From Thereva unica (Eukaryota; Arthropoda; Insecta; Diptera; Therevidae), in NCBI GenBank assembly GCA_949987705.1, contig OX465283.1, positions 51,746,953 to 51,810,952 on the forward strand: a DNA stretch of 64,000 nt. Direction: 5' to 3'. Numbering within the stretch: the first letter of the stretch is position 1; each line of letters opens with the position of its first letter. The notes beneath the pieces are model-generated. The model was not told the DNA's origin. It searched no databases and worked only from the letters and a program-made list of their open reading frames with translations. The translations under genes were made by a program, and so were the position numbers. This document shows, in pieces, positions 21,301 through 31,661 of the stretch.

Positions 21301-23817
21301 CAGACGTGTAGTACTACTTTCCTTAAACACGGCATGGTGAGGTAAATAATTTAGGGTGTATCCGCTGATCCCCTGTAGGTCCGTGGTCAGATGGTCGAAT
21401 TCAGTTGTGGTGGAAGGTTTCATATGCCCAAGTTCAATGTATTCTTGAAGGCATTTTGTATAATCTGCGTAAATGTCAGGATTCTTTTCCAGTTTTCTTT
21501 CCATAGCCTTGAGTCTCCTTATTGCAAGCTCTCGTGAGTTCCCAAGCACGGGGGGCTTAAAGTCTTTGAACGGGAGATGCACAATATATCTTCCATCAAT
21601 GTCACGACGATGAGTCGATGCATAGTGTTGTTCGCATTTGACATCTTCCTCGCTTAGTTGTCGGGGCTCCATAATCTCTTCGACTTCCCAAAATCGTTGA
21701 AGAAGCTTATCAGTTTCGATGTTACAGTGTAGTGATGTAATAACATTAGATGGTGCGTTCTGTTGGAGCTCGTATATATCAGTAGGAAGTTCGCCAAAAA
21801 GGATCCAACCTAGCTGAGTATTCTGTGCAACTGGACAACAGGGAGGTCCAGTTCGAAGATCAGCTAATAATATGCGGGCATAAACCTCAACTCCTAATAA
21901 AACGTCGACCTTGCTGGGATTGGTGAAGTGAGGGTCGGCTAGAGAAAGATTATGTATATGAGGCCAATCTTGAGAACCTTTAATGAGTTTAGCAGGTAAA
22001 TGAGAGGTGATTGAGTTGATCACCAAAGCTGTAACAGTTAAGGAGAAATCGCTTTTCCGAAGGGATTTGATTGTAAAGGACACTTGACTGCTTGACTTAC
22101 TGACTGGGGAAGAATCAATTCCTTTGATCTGTGCTTGAATGCGGGTTCGTTTGAGCTGTAATTGCTGCGCAGCATCTTCAGTGATGAAAGATCCTTTTGA
22201 GCATGGATCTATTAGGGCTCGTAAGGTGTAAACTCCTGTTTGTGTGGGGATAGTGATGAGTGCTGTGGCCAAAAGCAGATCACGTGAAGAAACATTTTTG
22301 TTCACATGTAGTGTATTGATATTTTTCTCGCTAAGGTTGGTTGTGGTGTGGTGTGATGTGGTATGTGTTGTGGTGTGTTGTGGTGTGTTATTTGTTGTGG
22401 TATCTTGTATTGCGGTGTGCTGCGGGGTATTCGGCCGTGTTACATTATGTGGCGAAAAGTTTGCATGTCTTGTATTGTGGTGTGGAGTGTAGTGTGATGA
22501 TCCAGAAAATCCTGGGGAGCGAGAATTATTTACAGCTGTGTCGTGTAATAGTGTGTGATGACGCTGAGCGCAGTGGTAACAATTTCTAGGACTGGTGCAA
22601 CCTTGAGTAGGGTGGCTGGATGCTAAACAGTTGAGGCATAAAGAGTTTCGTGACGCGAATTCCATTCTGACCTTGGCAGTCATATTTAAAAATTTAGTAC
22701 ATTTCCTCAATGGATGCTGATTCTTACATAAAATGCACCCATACTGAGGTTGTAAGTGAAAGGCTTTTCTTTCTCGTTTAAAACTGTTGATTTTGTCGCG
22801 AGTTTCAAGATGTGACGTGGTCTTCGTATGTGACTTTATCATTTCCAAAGTTCGAAATCTGTTCTCTAAAAATAGAAGAAAAGTACTAAAAGTGGGTAAA
22901 TCGATTTTACTTCCAAGTGACGTTTCCCATAGTTCTCTGGTTTCAGGTGACACCTTTTGAACCAGGGTATAAATGAGAATCGAGTCCCAAGTGGATGTGT
23001 CAATTCCTAAATTTTGTAGCGCATGCAATGACTCTTTCGTTACATCAATTAACTGTTTGATCGATTCATGTGACTCGGTTTTTGCGGCCGGTTGAGACAT
23101 GAGATGTCGTAAATGGTGGTTCACTATTATTCTCTTATTCTCGAAGCGTTCCGATAGTATATTCCAAGCAGCATCATAATTATCCTCTGTTGCTTCTAAA
23201 TGACGAATTAGTCTTGCGGCTTCACCTTCTAAACTGGATTTTAAGAAATACATTTTTTGCACTTTCGAAATCGCACTGTTGTGTATAGTTGAAACAAATA
23301 AATCTCTAAACGACCTCCACGATTTGTAAGAACCCGAGAATTTAGGAATATCTATTCGAGGCATTTTTACTTCAGGTCTAGCCACTTGTAACGGCGTTGA
23401 TTGGTGGTGAGATGTGTTATACGGCGGTGAATTGAGCGCAGTTGAAGGAAAAAATAGCTCTAAATCATCATTTAATTCACCAAGAAAATTTGCGTAAATT
23501 TCCTCTGATTCACTAAACTTGTCGTCCAAGAAGTATGCGTTTCTTCTATCTTTCTCGTCGGCCATGGATTCAAGTTTACAATGATTGTCGCTAAATTTTC
23601 TCCAACAGTCATTAATACCTGAAATTCTTGCTTGAATATACCCTTTGGTGCGAGTATCTTTCGAGCGTTTCCTATAATTCCTCCTATAAGTTTCAATTTG
23701 ATCAATTAAACTCACTTGAATTTTAAAAAGCTCCATCACACTATCAAGTTCCCCGAATGTTGCATCTGTGTTCGCCATTTGAGATTTTGATTTATTTCCC
23801 TTATGTTTTCCACCCAT
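18331..23817 (-). CDS. gag-pol: BEL/Pao gag-pol polyprotein, copy A (1828 aa)
   Basis: This intact frame starts at an ATG (MGGKHKGNKSKSQ). Domains in order: Gag with a PRIDIPKFSGS block near 150; Cys/His knuckles around 359-425; a Thr/His-rich low-complexity linker at about 430-505; a retropepsin-like protease with D537 in an unusual DPCS context; reverse transcriptase with YVDD at 962-965; RNase H (HGFCDAS, WTDST); an H2C2 integrase finger; a DDE core D1521, D1587, E1640; and a DUF5641-like end. The D-E spacing of 52 residues equals that of BEL-1. No second frame follows pol here, unlike BEL-1. Confidence 0.95.
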   Translation of the reverse strand: MGGKHKGNKSKSQMANTDATFGELDSVMELFKIQVSLIDQIETYRRNYRKRSKDTRTKGYIQARISGINDCWRKFSDNHCKLESMADEKDRRNAYFLDDKFSESEEIYANFLGELNDDLELFFPSTALNSPPYNTSHHQSTPLQVARPEVKMPRIDIPKFSGSYKSWRSFRDLFVSTIHNSAISKVQKMYFLKSSLEGEAARLIRHLEATEDNYDAAWNILSERFENKRIIVNHHLRHLMSQPAAKTESHESIKQLIDVTKESLHALQNLGIDTSTWDSILIYTLVQKVSPETRELWETSLGSKIDLPTFSTFLLFLENRFRTLEMIKSHTKTTSHLETRDKINSFKRERKAFHLQPQYGCILCKNQHPLRKCTKFLNMTAKVRMEFASRNSLCLNCLASSHPTQGCTSPRNCYHCAQRHHTLLHDTAVNNSRSPGFSGSSHYTPHHNTRHANFSPHNVTRPNTPQHTAIQDTTTNNTPQHTTTHTTSHHTTTNLSEKNINTLHVNKNVSSRDLLLATALITIPTQTGVYTLRALIDPCSKGSFITEDAAQQLQLKRTRIQAQIKGIDSSPVSKSSSQVSFTIKSLRKSDFSLTVTALVINSITSHLPAKLIKGSQDWPHIHNLSLADPHFTNPSKVDVLLGVEVYARILLADLRTGPPCCPVAQNTQLGWILFGELPTDIYELQQNAPSNVITSLHCNIETDKLLQRFWEVEEIMEPRQLSEEDVKCEQHYASTHRRDIDGRYIVHLPFKDFKPPVLGNSRELAIRRLKAMERKLEKNPDIYADYTKCLQEYIELGHMKPSTTTEFDHLTTDLQGISGYTLNYLPHHAVFKESSTTRLRVVFDASARTSNGIALNDTLLTGPKLQEDLIDVILRWRKYPIAFTADIAKMYRQIKVIDQHIPYQRILWRSNPNERIQDYDLSTVTFGTACAPYLAMRTIKQLAYDEKEAYPLAHTVASRDFYVDDVMSGTYDLEAGLILQSQLNDMLASGGFDLRKWVSNTPALTEHLSTEQKETSYPMLLDLDHCIKTLGICWDPIHDVFAVKISEIQNSTHLSKRSLLSQIASLFDPIGWLAPCIVLAKILMQRLWLKGVGWDDRLPVEIQQDWGKLRGELQLLKSIRIPRWIGSTTDTTSIQLHGFCDASTKAYCAVIYTRVTLRSGEVQVSLFTSKTKVAPVKPITLPRLELCAAVLLSKLLHKVKGLMCHGNLDIYTWTDSTIALSWIHEKPTKWKTFVCNRVATIHAKTSINRWRHVPSTDNPADCGSRGLFPSKFIEHHLWWHGPQWLKYPKDDWPETFHHHTTTNDETNVETKVIKTLTTQLSPPCELLTKYSNLSTLLRIVAWCFRFTNNCKKQKQFRQYGWLTAEEILQARTSCLMILQQEVYGAEIKNLQTNHSVNAKSRLLSLNPFLSPDGLLRVGGRLEHSDLSYNEKHPIILPNQHYFTKLVVLDAHHTTLHGGPQLMLAYLRKTFWIPNPRNLLRHVVHHCITCFKQRAAISSQLMANLPAPRLKISRPFTHTGVDYAGPVFTRVSKGRGRLVSKGYIALFVCLCTKAIHLEAVSDLSTQAFMAALKRFTARRGLCSDIYSDCGTNFVGANRTLQEDCRKAIRSAAQSTAASIADHGIQWHFSPPSSPHFGGLWEAGVKSMKHHLRRVLGDTSLTFEELATVLSQIEACLNSRPLCPMSTDSSELSVLTPGHFLIGDSLLAPPEPDYIDTKLHLLSRWQLLQRLMHQFWKKWSQEYLARLQQRPKWTKIKDNLQIGNLVIIKDERMSPTQWPLGRIIEVYPGRDGLVRVALVKTQKTTLKRPIAKLCILPIIDNYETSHNITN

Positions 23818-25022
23818 TCCAAAAGTTCACAACAATACCCGAATCAAAACAATGCCAACAATATTTGACAATAGAACGCTAAATCAAGGTCAATGACTTA
23901 CTTTCGAAACAAAACATGCAATTTCTTGCTATCTGGTATATGGAATCCCAACAACGGTTGCAATGAAATCACATTAAAGGTTATAATTTACTCTGGATTC
24001 CAGCCGCTTATAATTGTCTATGTATATACCCAAATGCACAAACCAAAAAAAAGAATGAAAACCAATAATTTTATAAACAGATTTATGTTCAATTATATGT
24101 TTTCATGTTGATTGTTTTGTGATGTTATTGTAAATTTATGACATTATGTTCAAATGTTATCTATGCTATAGATTCTGATGTTGCGAATAATTGGATGAAA
24201 CATGTATAAATATGCACTGAATTTTTTTAATGGTTATAAATTATGTATGAAATTTTGTAAATTAAGAAAATAAACCAACAGGAATTAAGAAATAAACTTT
24301 ATTTTATATAAATTATGATTGTATATTGTTAGTGAATGTGTTAGGACACGGGTTACTGTGTATGTATTTTATATATTTTATGTATATTATGTTTATTTAT
24401 ATATGTTATGTTTATATATGTTATGGGTTGTTAGCGTTTATGTAGGGCTGTTGAAATTTATAAATTGATGTTTAAGTACCGAAATATGCTAGTGCAATTC
24501 ATGTTTAGGAAAATGTGTATAGTATATGATTCACGTGTTAAGAAAATATATGTATATGTGTGTGATCATTTTATCCCGTTACGTTATATGTATAACTTGT
24601 ATGGTTTAAAAACAGTTATATTTAACAAATTTATGTTGCAATGTTCAATTTACTTTGTTATATAGCCTTTTATCGCACTTGGAAAAGGAGTTAGCACATG
24701 TGTTTCATATTTTATGTTAATTATTAGATTATGTTAGTTCAATTTTAGAATTTTTTAAAACATATTTAATTGCATGCACGTTTGATTGTTTAGGAATTGC
24801 ACTTTATATTCACTCGAATTTAAAGAATATCATTAATATTAAACCGTTAACTAACCTTTGTCCAGAGTATTTACCGTGTTAGCTCCACGTGTTTGACGAC
24901 GCGTTCTTGAACGAAAATTTTCCAATTGTGTTCCAAATGCAGGTAATTAAATGCAGGAATCCCACGCAGGTATCCATGCAGCGATCCAACGCAGGTATCC
25001 AGCACAGGTAACTACCGTTACA
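23818..25022 (-). other. BEL-2A 5' leader
   Basis: About 1.2 kb lies between the primer binding site and the gag ATG. It is AT-rich, full of short plus- and minus-strand frames, and has no recognisable domain. The same leader occurs at 31662-32896 with few differences. Near the primer site it holds a 25-bp tandem unit (GCAGCGATCCAACGCAGGTA plus TCCAT). Confidence 0.8.
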
Positions 25023-25039
25023 TCCGGCTCGAAGGACCA
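25023..25039 (-). other. BEL-2A primer binding site (tRNA-Tyr)
   Basis: The plus strand reads TCCGGCTCGAAGGACCA, which equals the 3' end of insect tRNA-Tyr with its CCA. On the element strand this is TGGTCCTTCGAGCCGGA, a textbook primer binding site. The LTR edge lies 9 nt away. Confidence 0.88.
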
Positions 25040-25048
25040 AATAATTTG

Positions 25049-25504
25049 TGTGGCGTCAATGATTTGTAATTCTGTGACGTCAATGATGATCTTTTCCTTT
25101 AAATGTTGCACTACACATCACATTAAATATTTAAATAATTAAAAACGATTTTTTTTATCACCACGTTATAAATTTTATTTTTTAAAATGAATAAAAAATG
25201 AACCGCGAGAATTTTACATGAATTTACAATAAAATTTATACTATATAACTGCTCTTGCCGGCGTATTATCAAAGAGTGAGTAAGATTCGCAAATCATCCA
25301 GGCTGGAACTTTGAAGACCAAAAAAAAGCCGCCGGAATTGTGGGTGATACGTAGTTCCAGCCTGGATGATTTGCGAATCTTACTCACTCTTTGATAATAC
25401 GCCGGCAAGAGCAGTTATATAGTATAAATTTTATTGTAAATTCATGTAAAATTCTCGCGGTTCATTTTTTATTCATTTTAAAAAATAAAATTTATAACGT
25501 GGTG

Positions 25505-25537
<33 letters not shown>

Positions 25538-25772
25538 GAGTCTGTGATGGGTTGCATTGTCTGCTTCTCTCCGCGTGTTGTCAGCAAGTGAATTGTCCCT
25601 CTGGTTTTTGTTGTTGGAGCTTGAAGAAAAAACGAGGCCTGCCGGAAATGTTGAGTCATGAATTTTAGTTCTTTACACAACTTGACTGTACTAAAAGTTC
25701 TGGAAAGAAATTCGTTATTTTTTTGAATACAATTTTTCATATAAAGTTTGTCTGGTGGTTGTGGCTCCAACA
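25049..25772 (-). repeat. BEL-2 middle LTR, shared by A and B
   Basis: It serves as 5' LTR of A and 3' LTR of B. Its ends match the 3' LTR of A (GCCACA and TGTTGGAGCC). A palindromic insertion with 8-bp target duplications (25149-25531) lies inside. Without it and one duplicate copy the LTR is about 333 bp, shorter than the 531-bp LTR at 17488. Confidence 0.8.
25149..25531. mobile_element. Palindromic (foldback/MITE-like) insertion in middle LTR
   Basis: Two arms of about 160 bp (25149-25309 and 25354-25515) are essentially perfect inverted complements around a 44-bp loop, and an A-run extends the right end. The octamer AAAAACGA occurs on both sides (25141-25148 and 25532-25539), the size of a hAT-type target duplication. 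No coding capacity. Confidence 0.85.
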
Positions 25773-26174
25773 TACTCCGCCGCCTTGACACAACATGGTT
25801 GTGTTAAAAGAAGTACCCTTCGTTTGTGATGCTGCTGATTAAGGCTGAACATGTAATGTATAGATGTCGAAGCGCGACGTGGAGCTAACTGACAATCGAA
25901 AAAACTAATAATGTTACGGTTAGTTTATTATAGTTCACTATAGTTAACACAATAGAGCTAATTCATTATCTATAGCTTTTTTTTATATTTAATTCACTGA
26001 AGATTAATTCATTATGTATAGTTTTTATATTTAATTCACTGAAGATTAATTCATTATATATAGTTTTTATATTTAACTCAATAAAGATTAATTCATTATG
26101 GTTTGTTGCATTAATTCAATAAAGATCCGTTTGTTATACATAAATTAATTATAAATAAGTTTATTTGGGAATGT

Positions 26175-29100
26175 TTAGTTTGTAATGTTGTGTGATGTTT
26201 CATAATTATCAATTATTGGTAATATGCATAGTTTAGCGATAGGGCGTTTTAGTGTGGTTTTTTGTGTTTTGACCAAAGCGACTCTCACTAGTCCATCTTT
26301 TCCTGGATATACTTCTATGATTCGGCCGAGAGGCCATTGTGTGGGGCTCATCCTTTCGTCTTTAATGATGACAAGGTTTCCAATTTGTAAATTGTCCTTA
26401 ATCTTGGTCCATTTGGGTCTTTGTTGGAGGCGCGCAAGGTATTCCTGAGACCATTTCTTCCAAAACTGATGCATAAGACGTTGTAGCAACTGCCAACGAG
26501 ATAAAAGGTGAAGTTTTGTATCTATGTAATCTGGTTCTGGTGGTGCTAACAGTGAATCCCCAATTAAGAAATGTCCTGGGGTTAGCACAGAAAGTTCTGA
26601 GGAGTCAGTCGACATAGGGCAGAGCGGCCTAGAATTAAGGCACGCTTCGATTTGGGATAAAACTGTTGCTAGCTCTTCAAATGTAAGCGATGTGTCTCCG
26701 AGTACACGTCTAAGATGGTGCTTCATCGATTTTACACCAGCCTCCCATAGCCCACCGAAATGGGGCGAAGATGGTGGAGAGAAGTGCCATTGTATGCCAT
26801 GATCGGCTATGCTTGCTGCCATGCTTTGAGCCGCTGATCGTATAGCCTTCCGACAGTCCTCTTGAAGTGTTCGATTAGCGCCGACAAAGTTGGTGCCACA
26901 ATCCGAATAGATGTCCGAACATGATCCTCTTCTGGCCGTAAACCGTTTTAGTGCCGCCATAAAAGCTTGGGTGGACAGATCACTCACCGCTTCTAAATGT
27001 ATCGCCTTCGTACATAGACAGACGAATAATGCGATGTATCCTTTCGAGACCAGTCTGCCTCTGCCTTTTGAGACTCGTGTAAAAACTGGGCCCGCGTAGT
27101 CTACCCCTGTGTGTGTAAAAGGTCTTGAAATCTTTAAACGTGGTGCTGGTAAATTAGCCATGAGCTGAGAGGATATTGCAGCTCTTTGTTTAAAGCAAGT
27201 TATGCAGTGGTGAACCACGTGCCGTAATAAATTCCTCGGATTTGGTATCCAAAACGTTTTACGCAGGTAGGCTAACATGAGTTGAGGTCCCCCGTGTAGG
27301 GTTGTGTGATGTGCGTCTAATACAACCAGTTTCGTAAAATAGTGTTGGTTTGGCAGTATGATCGGATGTTTTTCGTTGTAACTGAGATCTGAATGCTCTA
27401 GCCGTCCTCCAACCCGTAACAATCCATCTGGAGAAAGAAATGGATTTAACGACAACAAACGGCTCTTGGCATTAACACTGTGATTAGTCTGTAAGTTTTT
27501 GATTTCAGCCCCGTAGACTTCTTGTTGTAGAATCATAAGGCAAGAGGTACGTGCTTGAAGAATTTCTTCAGCAGTTAACCAACCATACTGTCGAAATTGT
27601 TTCTGTTTTTTACAATTGTTTGTGAACCGGAAACACCAAGCTACAATCCGTAAAAGAGTGCTCAGATTAGAATATTTTGTAAGTAGTTCGCACGGTGGCG
27701 AAAGTTGTGTTGTTAATGTTTTAATGACTTTGGTTTCGACATTGGTTTCGTCATTGGTGGTGGTGTGGTGATGAAATGTTTCTGGCCAATCGTCCTTGGG
27801 ATATTTCAGCCATTGAGGGCCATGCCACCACAAATGATGTTCTATGAATTTGGATGGAAAGAGACCTCGTGAGCCGCAGTCTGCTGGATTGTCCGTAGAT
27901 GGCACATGACGCCATCGATTGATGGATGTCTTGGCGTGAATGGTAGCTACTCTGTTACATACGAACGTCTTCCATTTCGTGGGTTTCTCGTGAATCCAAC
28001 TAAGTGCTATCGTCGAATCCGTCCAGGTATAGATATCCAAATTGCCATGACACATTAAGCCTTTAACTTTATGAAGTAATTTTGATAACAAAACCGCTGC
28101 GCAAAGTTCAAGCCGAGGCAGTGTTATTGGTTTAACCGGCGCGACTTTGGTCTTTGAAGTGAATAGCGAAACTTGAACCTCACCGGATCGGAGTGTAACT
28201 CTAGTGTAGATGACCGCGCAATATGCTTTTGTGGAAGCGTCGCAAAACCCATGTAATTGTATAGATGTAGTATCTGTAGTTGACCCAATCCAACGTGGAA
28301 TCCGTATACTTTTGAGTAGTTGCAATTCGCCTCGCAACTTGCCCCAATCTTGTTGTATTTCCACCGGTAGACGATCATCCCATCCGACACCTTTTAACCA
28401 AAGTCGTTGCATCAGGATTTTGGCTAGAACAATGCAGGGTGCCAACCAGCCGATGGGATCGAATAAAGATGCAATTTGGGAGAGTAGAGAGCGTTTCGAA
28501 AGATGAGTTGAGTTTTGAATTTCCGAAATTTTGACCGCGAACACATCATGAATGGGGTCCCAACAAATTCCAAGGGTTTTGATACAATGATCAAGATCAA
28601 GCAACATCGGATACGAAGTTTCCTTTTGTTCAGTTGATAAATGTTCGGTTAAGGCTGGAGTATTGCTAACCCACTTTCTGAGATCGAAACCTCCAGATGC
28701 CAACATATCATTAAGTTGACTTTGCAATATTAATCCTGCTTCTAAGTCATAAGTACCAGACATCACATCATCTACATAGAAATCTCGACTTGCAACGGTG
28801 TGTGCTAGGGGATACGCTTCCTTCTCATCGTACGCCAGCTGCTTTATGGTCCTCATAGCGAGATAGGGGGCGCAGGCTGTTCCGAAAGTGACTGTTGATA
28901 AATCATAATCCTGGATTCTCTCATTAGGGTTGCTTCTCCAAAGTATGCGTTGGTATGGTATGTGTTGGTCAATTACTTTGATCTGTCTATACATTTTGGC
29001 TATGTCTGCTGTAAAAGCAATTGGATATTTTCTCCAGCGCAAAATGACATCGATTAAATCTTCTTGCAGCTTTGGACCGGTTAGTAATGTATCGTTCAAA

Positions 29101-31661
29101 GCAATCCCATTGGAAGTGCGAGCTGATGCATCAAATACAACTCTCAGACGTGTAGTACTACTTTCCTTAAACACGGCATGGTGAGGTAAATAATTTAGGG
29201 TGTATCCGCTGATCCCCTGTAGGTCCGTGGTCAGATGGTCGAATTCAGTTGTGGTGGAAGGTTTCATATGCCCAAGTTCAATGTATTCTTGAAGGCATTT
29301 TGTATAATCTGCGTAAATGTCAGGATTCTTTTCCAGTTTTCTTTCCATAGCCTTGAGTCTCCTTATTGCAAGCTCTCGTGAGTTCCCAAGCACGGGGGGC
29401 TTAAAGTCTTTGAACGGGAGATGCACAATATATCTTCCATCAATGTCACGACGATGAGTCGATGCATAGTGTTGTTCGCATTTGACATCTTCCTCGCTTA
29501 GTTGTCGGGGCTCCATAATCTCTTCGACTTCCCAAAATCGTTGAAGAAGCTTATCAGTTTCGATGTTACAGTGTAGTGATGTAATAACATTAGATGGTGC
29601 GTTCTGTTGGAGCTCGTATATATCAGTAGGAAGTTCGCCAAAAAGGATCCAACCTAGCTGAGTATTCTGTGCAACTGGACAACAGGGAGGTCCAGTTCGA
29701 AGATCAGCTAATAATATGCGGGCATAAACCTCAACTCCTAATAAAACGTCGACCTTGCTGGGATTGGTGAAGTGAGGGTCGGCTAGAGAAAGATTATGTA
29801 TATGAGGCCAATCTTGAGAACCTTTAATGAGTTTAGCAGGTAAATGAGAGGTGATTGAGTTGATCACCAAAGCTGTAACAGTTAAGGAGAAATCGCTTTT
29901 CCGAAGGGATTTGATTGTAAAGGACACTTGACTGCTTGACTTACTGACTGGGGAAGAATCAATTCCTTTGATCTGTGCTTGAATGCGGGTTCGTTTGAGC
30001 TGTAATTGCTGCGCAGCATCTTCAGTGATGAAAGATCCTTTTGAGCATGGATCTATTAGGGCTCGTAAGGTGTAAACTCCTGTTTGTGTGGGGATAGTGA
30101 TGAGTGCTGTGGCCAAAAGCAGATCACGTGAAGAAACATTTTTGTTCACATGTAGTGTATTGATATTTTTCTCGCTAAGGTTGGTTGTGGTGTGGTGTGA
30201 TGTGGTATGTGTTGTGGTGTGTTGTGGTGTGTTATTTGTTGTGGTATCTTGTATTGCGGTGTGCTGCGGGGTATTCGGCCGTGTTACATTATGTGGCGAA
30301 AAGTTTGCATGTCTTGTATTGTGGTGTGGAGTGTAGTGTGATGATCCAGAAAATCCTGGGGAGCGAGAATTATTTACAGCTGTGTCGTGTAATAGTGTGT
30401 GATGACGCTGAGCGCAGTGGTAACAATTTCTAGGACTGGTGCAACCTTGAGTAGGGTGGCTGGATGCTAAACAGTTGAGGCATAAAGAGTTTCGTGACGC
30501 GAATTCCATTCTGACCTTGGCAGTCATATTTAAAAATTTAGTACATTTCCTCAATGGATGCTGATTCTTACATAAAATGCACCCATACTGAGGTTGTAAG
30601 TGAAAGGCTTTTCTTTCTCGTTTAAAACTGTTGATTTTGTCGCGAGTTTCAAGATGTGACGTGGTCTTCGTATGTGACTTTATCATTTCCAAAGTTCGAA
30701 ATCTGTTCTCTAAAAATAGAAGAAAAGTACTAAAAGTGGGTAAATCGATTTTACTTCCAAGTGACGTTTCCCATAGTTCTCTGGTTTCAGGTGACACCTT
30801 TTGAACCAGGGTATAAATGAGAATCGAGTCCCAAGTGGATGTGTCAATTCCTAAATTTTGTAGCGCATGCAATGACTCTTTCGTTACATCAATTAACTGT
30901 TTGATCGATTCATGTGACTCGGTTTTTGCGGCCGGTTGAGACATGAGATGTCGTAAATGGTGGTTCACTATTATTCTCTTATTCTCGAAGCGTTCCGATA
31001 GTATATTCCAAGCAGCATCATAATTATCCTCTGTTGCTTCTAAATGACGAATTAGTCTTGCGGCTTCACCTTCTAAACTGGATTTTAAGAAATACATTTT
31101 TTGCACTTTCGAAATCGCACTGTTGTGTATAGTTGAAACAAATAAATCTCTAAACGACCTCCACGATTTGTAAGAACCCGAGAATTTAGGAATATCTATT
31201 CGAGGCATTTTTACTTCAGGTCTAGCCACTTGTAACGGCGTTGATTGGTGGTGAGATGTGTTATACGGCGGTGAATTGAGCGCAGTTGAAGGAAAAAATA
31301 GCTCTAAATCATCATTTAATTCACCAAGAAAATTTGCGTAAATTTCCTCTGATTCACTAAACTTGTCGTCCAAGAAGTATGCGTTTCTTCTATCTTTCGC
31401 GTCGGCCATGGATTCAAGTTTACAATGATTGTCGCTAAATTTTCTCCAACAGTCATTAATACCTGAAATTCTTGCTTGAATATACCCTTTGGTGCGAGTA
31501 TCTTTCGAGCGTTTCCTATAATTCCTCCTATAAGTTTCAATTTGATCAATTAAACTCACTTGAATTTTAAAAAGCTCCATCACACTATCAAGTTCCCCGA
31601 ATGTTGCATCTGTGTTCGCCATTTGAGATTTTGATTTATTTCCCTTATGTTTTCCACCCAT
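26175..31661 (-). CDS. gag-pol: BEL/Pao gag-pol polyprotein, copy B (1828 aa)
   Basis: This intact frame has the same length and domain order as copy A. Four residue differences were seen against A: A for E in the MAD-KDRRN segment, S for L in RRG-CSD of the integrase, M for T in AAQS-AAS, and K for R in YPG-DG near the C-terminus. All motifs (YVDD, DDE residues, knuckles, DPCS protease) are kept. Both frames are uninterrupted, so the two copies separated recently. Confidence 0.95.
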   Translation of the reverse strand: MGGKHKGNKSKSQMANTDATFGELDSVMELFKIQVSLIDQIETYRRNYRKRSKDTRTKGYIQARISGINDCWRKFSDNHCKLESMADAKDRRNAYFLDDKFSESEEIYANFLGELNDDLELFFPSTALNSPPYNTSHHQSTPLQVARPEVKMPRIDIPKFSGSYKSWRSFRDLFVSTIHNSAISKVQKMYFLKSSLEGEAARLIRHLEATEDNYDAAWNILSERFENKRIIVNHHLRHLMSQPAAKTESHESIKQLIDVTKESLHALQNLGIDTSTWDSILIYTLVQKVSPETRELWETSLGSKIDLPTFSTFLLFLENRFRTLEMIKSHTKTTSHLETRDKINSFKRERKAFHLQPQYGCILCKNQHPLRKCTKFLNMTAKVRMEFASRNSLCLNCLASSHPTQGCTSPRNCYHCAQRHHTLLHDTAVNNSRSPGFSGSSHYTPHHNTRHANFSPHNVTRPNTPQHTAIQDTTTNNTPQHTTTHTTSHHTTTNLSEKNINTLHVNKNVSSRDLLLATALITIPTQTGVYTLRALIDPCSKGSFITEDAAQQLQLKRTRIQAQIKGIDSSPVSKSSSQVSFTIKSLRKSDFSLTVTALVINSITSHLPAKLIKGSQDWPHIHNLSLADPHFTNPSKVDVLLGVEVYARILLADLRTGPPCCPVAQNTQLGWILFGELPTDIYELQQNAPSNVITSLHCNIETDKLLQRFWEVEEIMEPRQLSEEDVKCEQHYASTHRRDIDGRYIVHLPFKDFKPPVLGNSRELAIRRLKAMERKLEKNPDIYADYTKCLQEYIELGHMKPSTTTEFDHLTTDLQGISGYTLNYLPHHAVFKESSTTRLRVVFDASARTSNGIALNDTLLTGPKLQEDLIDVILRWRKYPIAFTADIAKMYRQIKVIDQHIPYQRILWRSNPNERIQDYDLSTVTFGTACAPYLAMRTIKQLAYDEKEAYPLAHTVASRDFYVDDVMSGTYDLEAGLILQSQLNDMLASGGFDLRKWVSNTPALTEHLSTEQKETSYPMLLDLDHCIKTLGICWDPIHDVFAVKISEIQNSTHLSKRSLLSQIASLFDPIGWLAPCIVLAKILMQRLWLKGVGWDDRLPVEIQQDWGKLRGELQLLKSIRIPRWIGSTTDTTSIQLHGFCDASTKAYCAVIYTRVTLRSGEVQVSLFTSKTKVAPVKPITLPRLELCAAVLLSKLLHKVKGLMCHGNLDIYTWTDSTIALSWIHEKPTKWKTFVCNRVATIHAKTSINRWRHVPSTDNPADCGSRGLFPSKFIEHHLWWHGPQWLKYPKDDWPETFHHHTTTNDETNVETKVIKTLTTQLSPPCELLTKYSNLSTLLRIVAWCFRFTNNCKKQKQFRQYGWLTAEEILQARTSCLMILQQEVYGAEIKNLQTNHSVNAKSRLLSLNPFLSPDGLLRVGGRLEHSDLSYNEKHPIILPNQHYFTKLVVLDAHHTTLHGGPQLMLAYLRKTFWIPNPRNLLRHVVHHCITCFKQRAAISSQLMANLPAPRLKISRPFTHTGVDYAGPVFTRVSKGRGRLVSKGYIALFVCLCTKAIHLEAVSDLSTQAFMAALKRFTARRGSCSDIYSDCGTNFVGANRTLQEDCRKAIRSAAQSMAASIADHGIQWHFSPPSSPHFGGLWEAGVKSMKHHLRRVLGDTSLTFEELATVLSQIEACLNSRPLCPMSTDSSELSVLTPGHFLIGDSLLAPPEPDYIDTKLHLLSRWQLLQRLMHQFWKKWSQEYLARLQQRPKWTKIKDNLQIGNLVIIKDERMSPTQWPLGRIIEVYPGKDGLVRVALVKTQKTTLKRPIAKLCILPIIDNYETSHNITN

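Noticed and set aside
22244..22589. Val/Cys-rich plus-strand frames, repeated at 30088-30433
   Set aside because: Antisense shadows of the Thr/His-rich linker of the BEL-2 Gag region.
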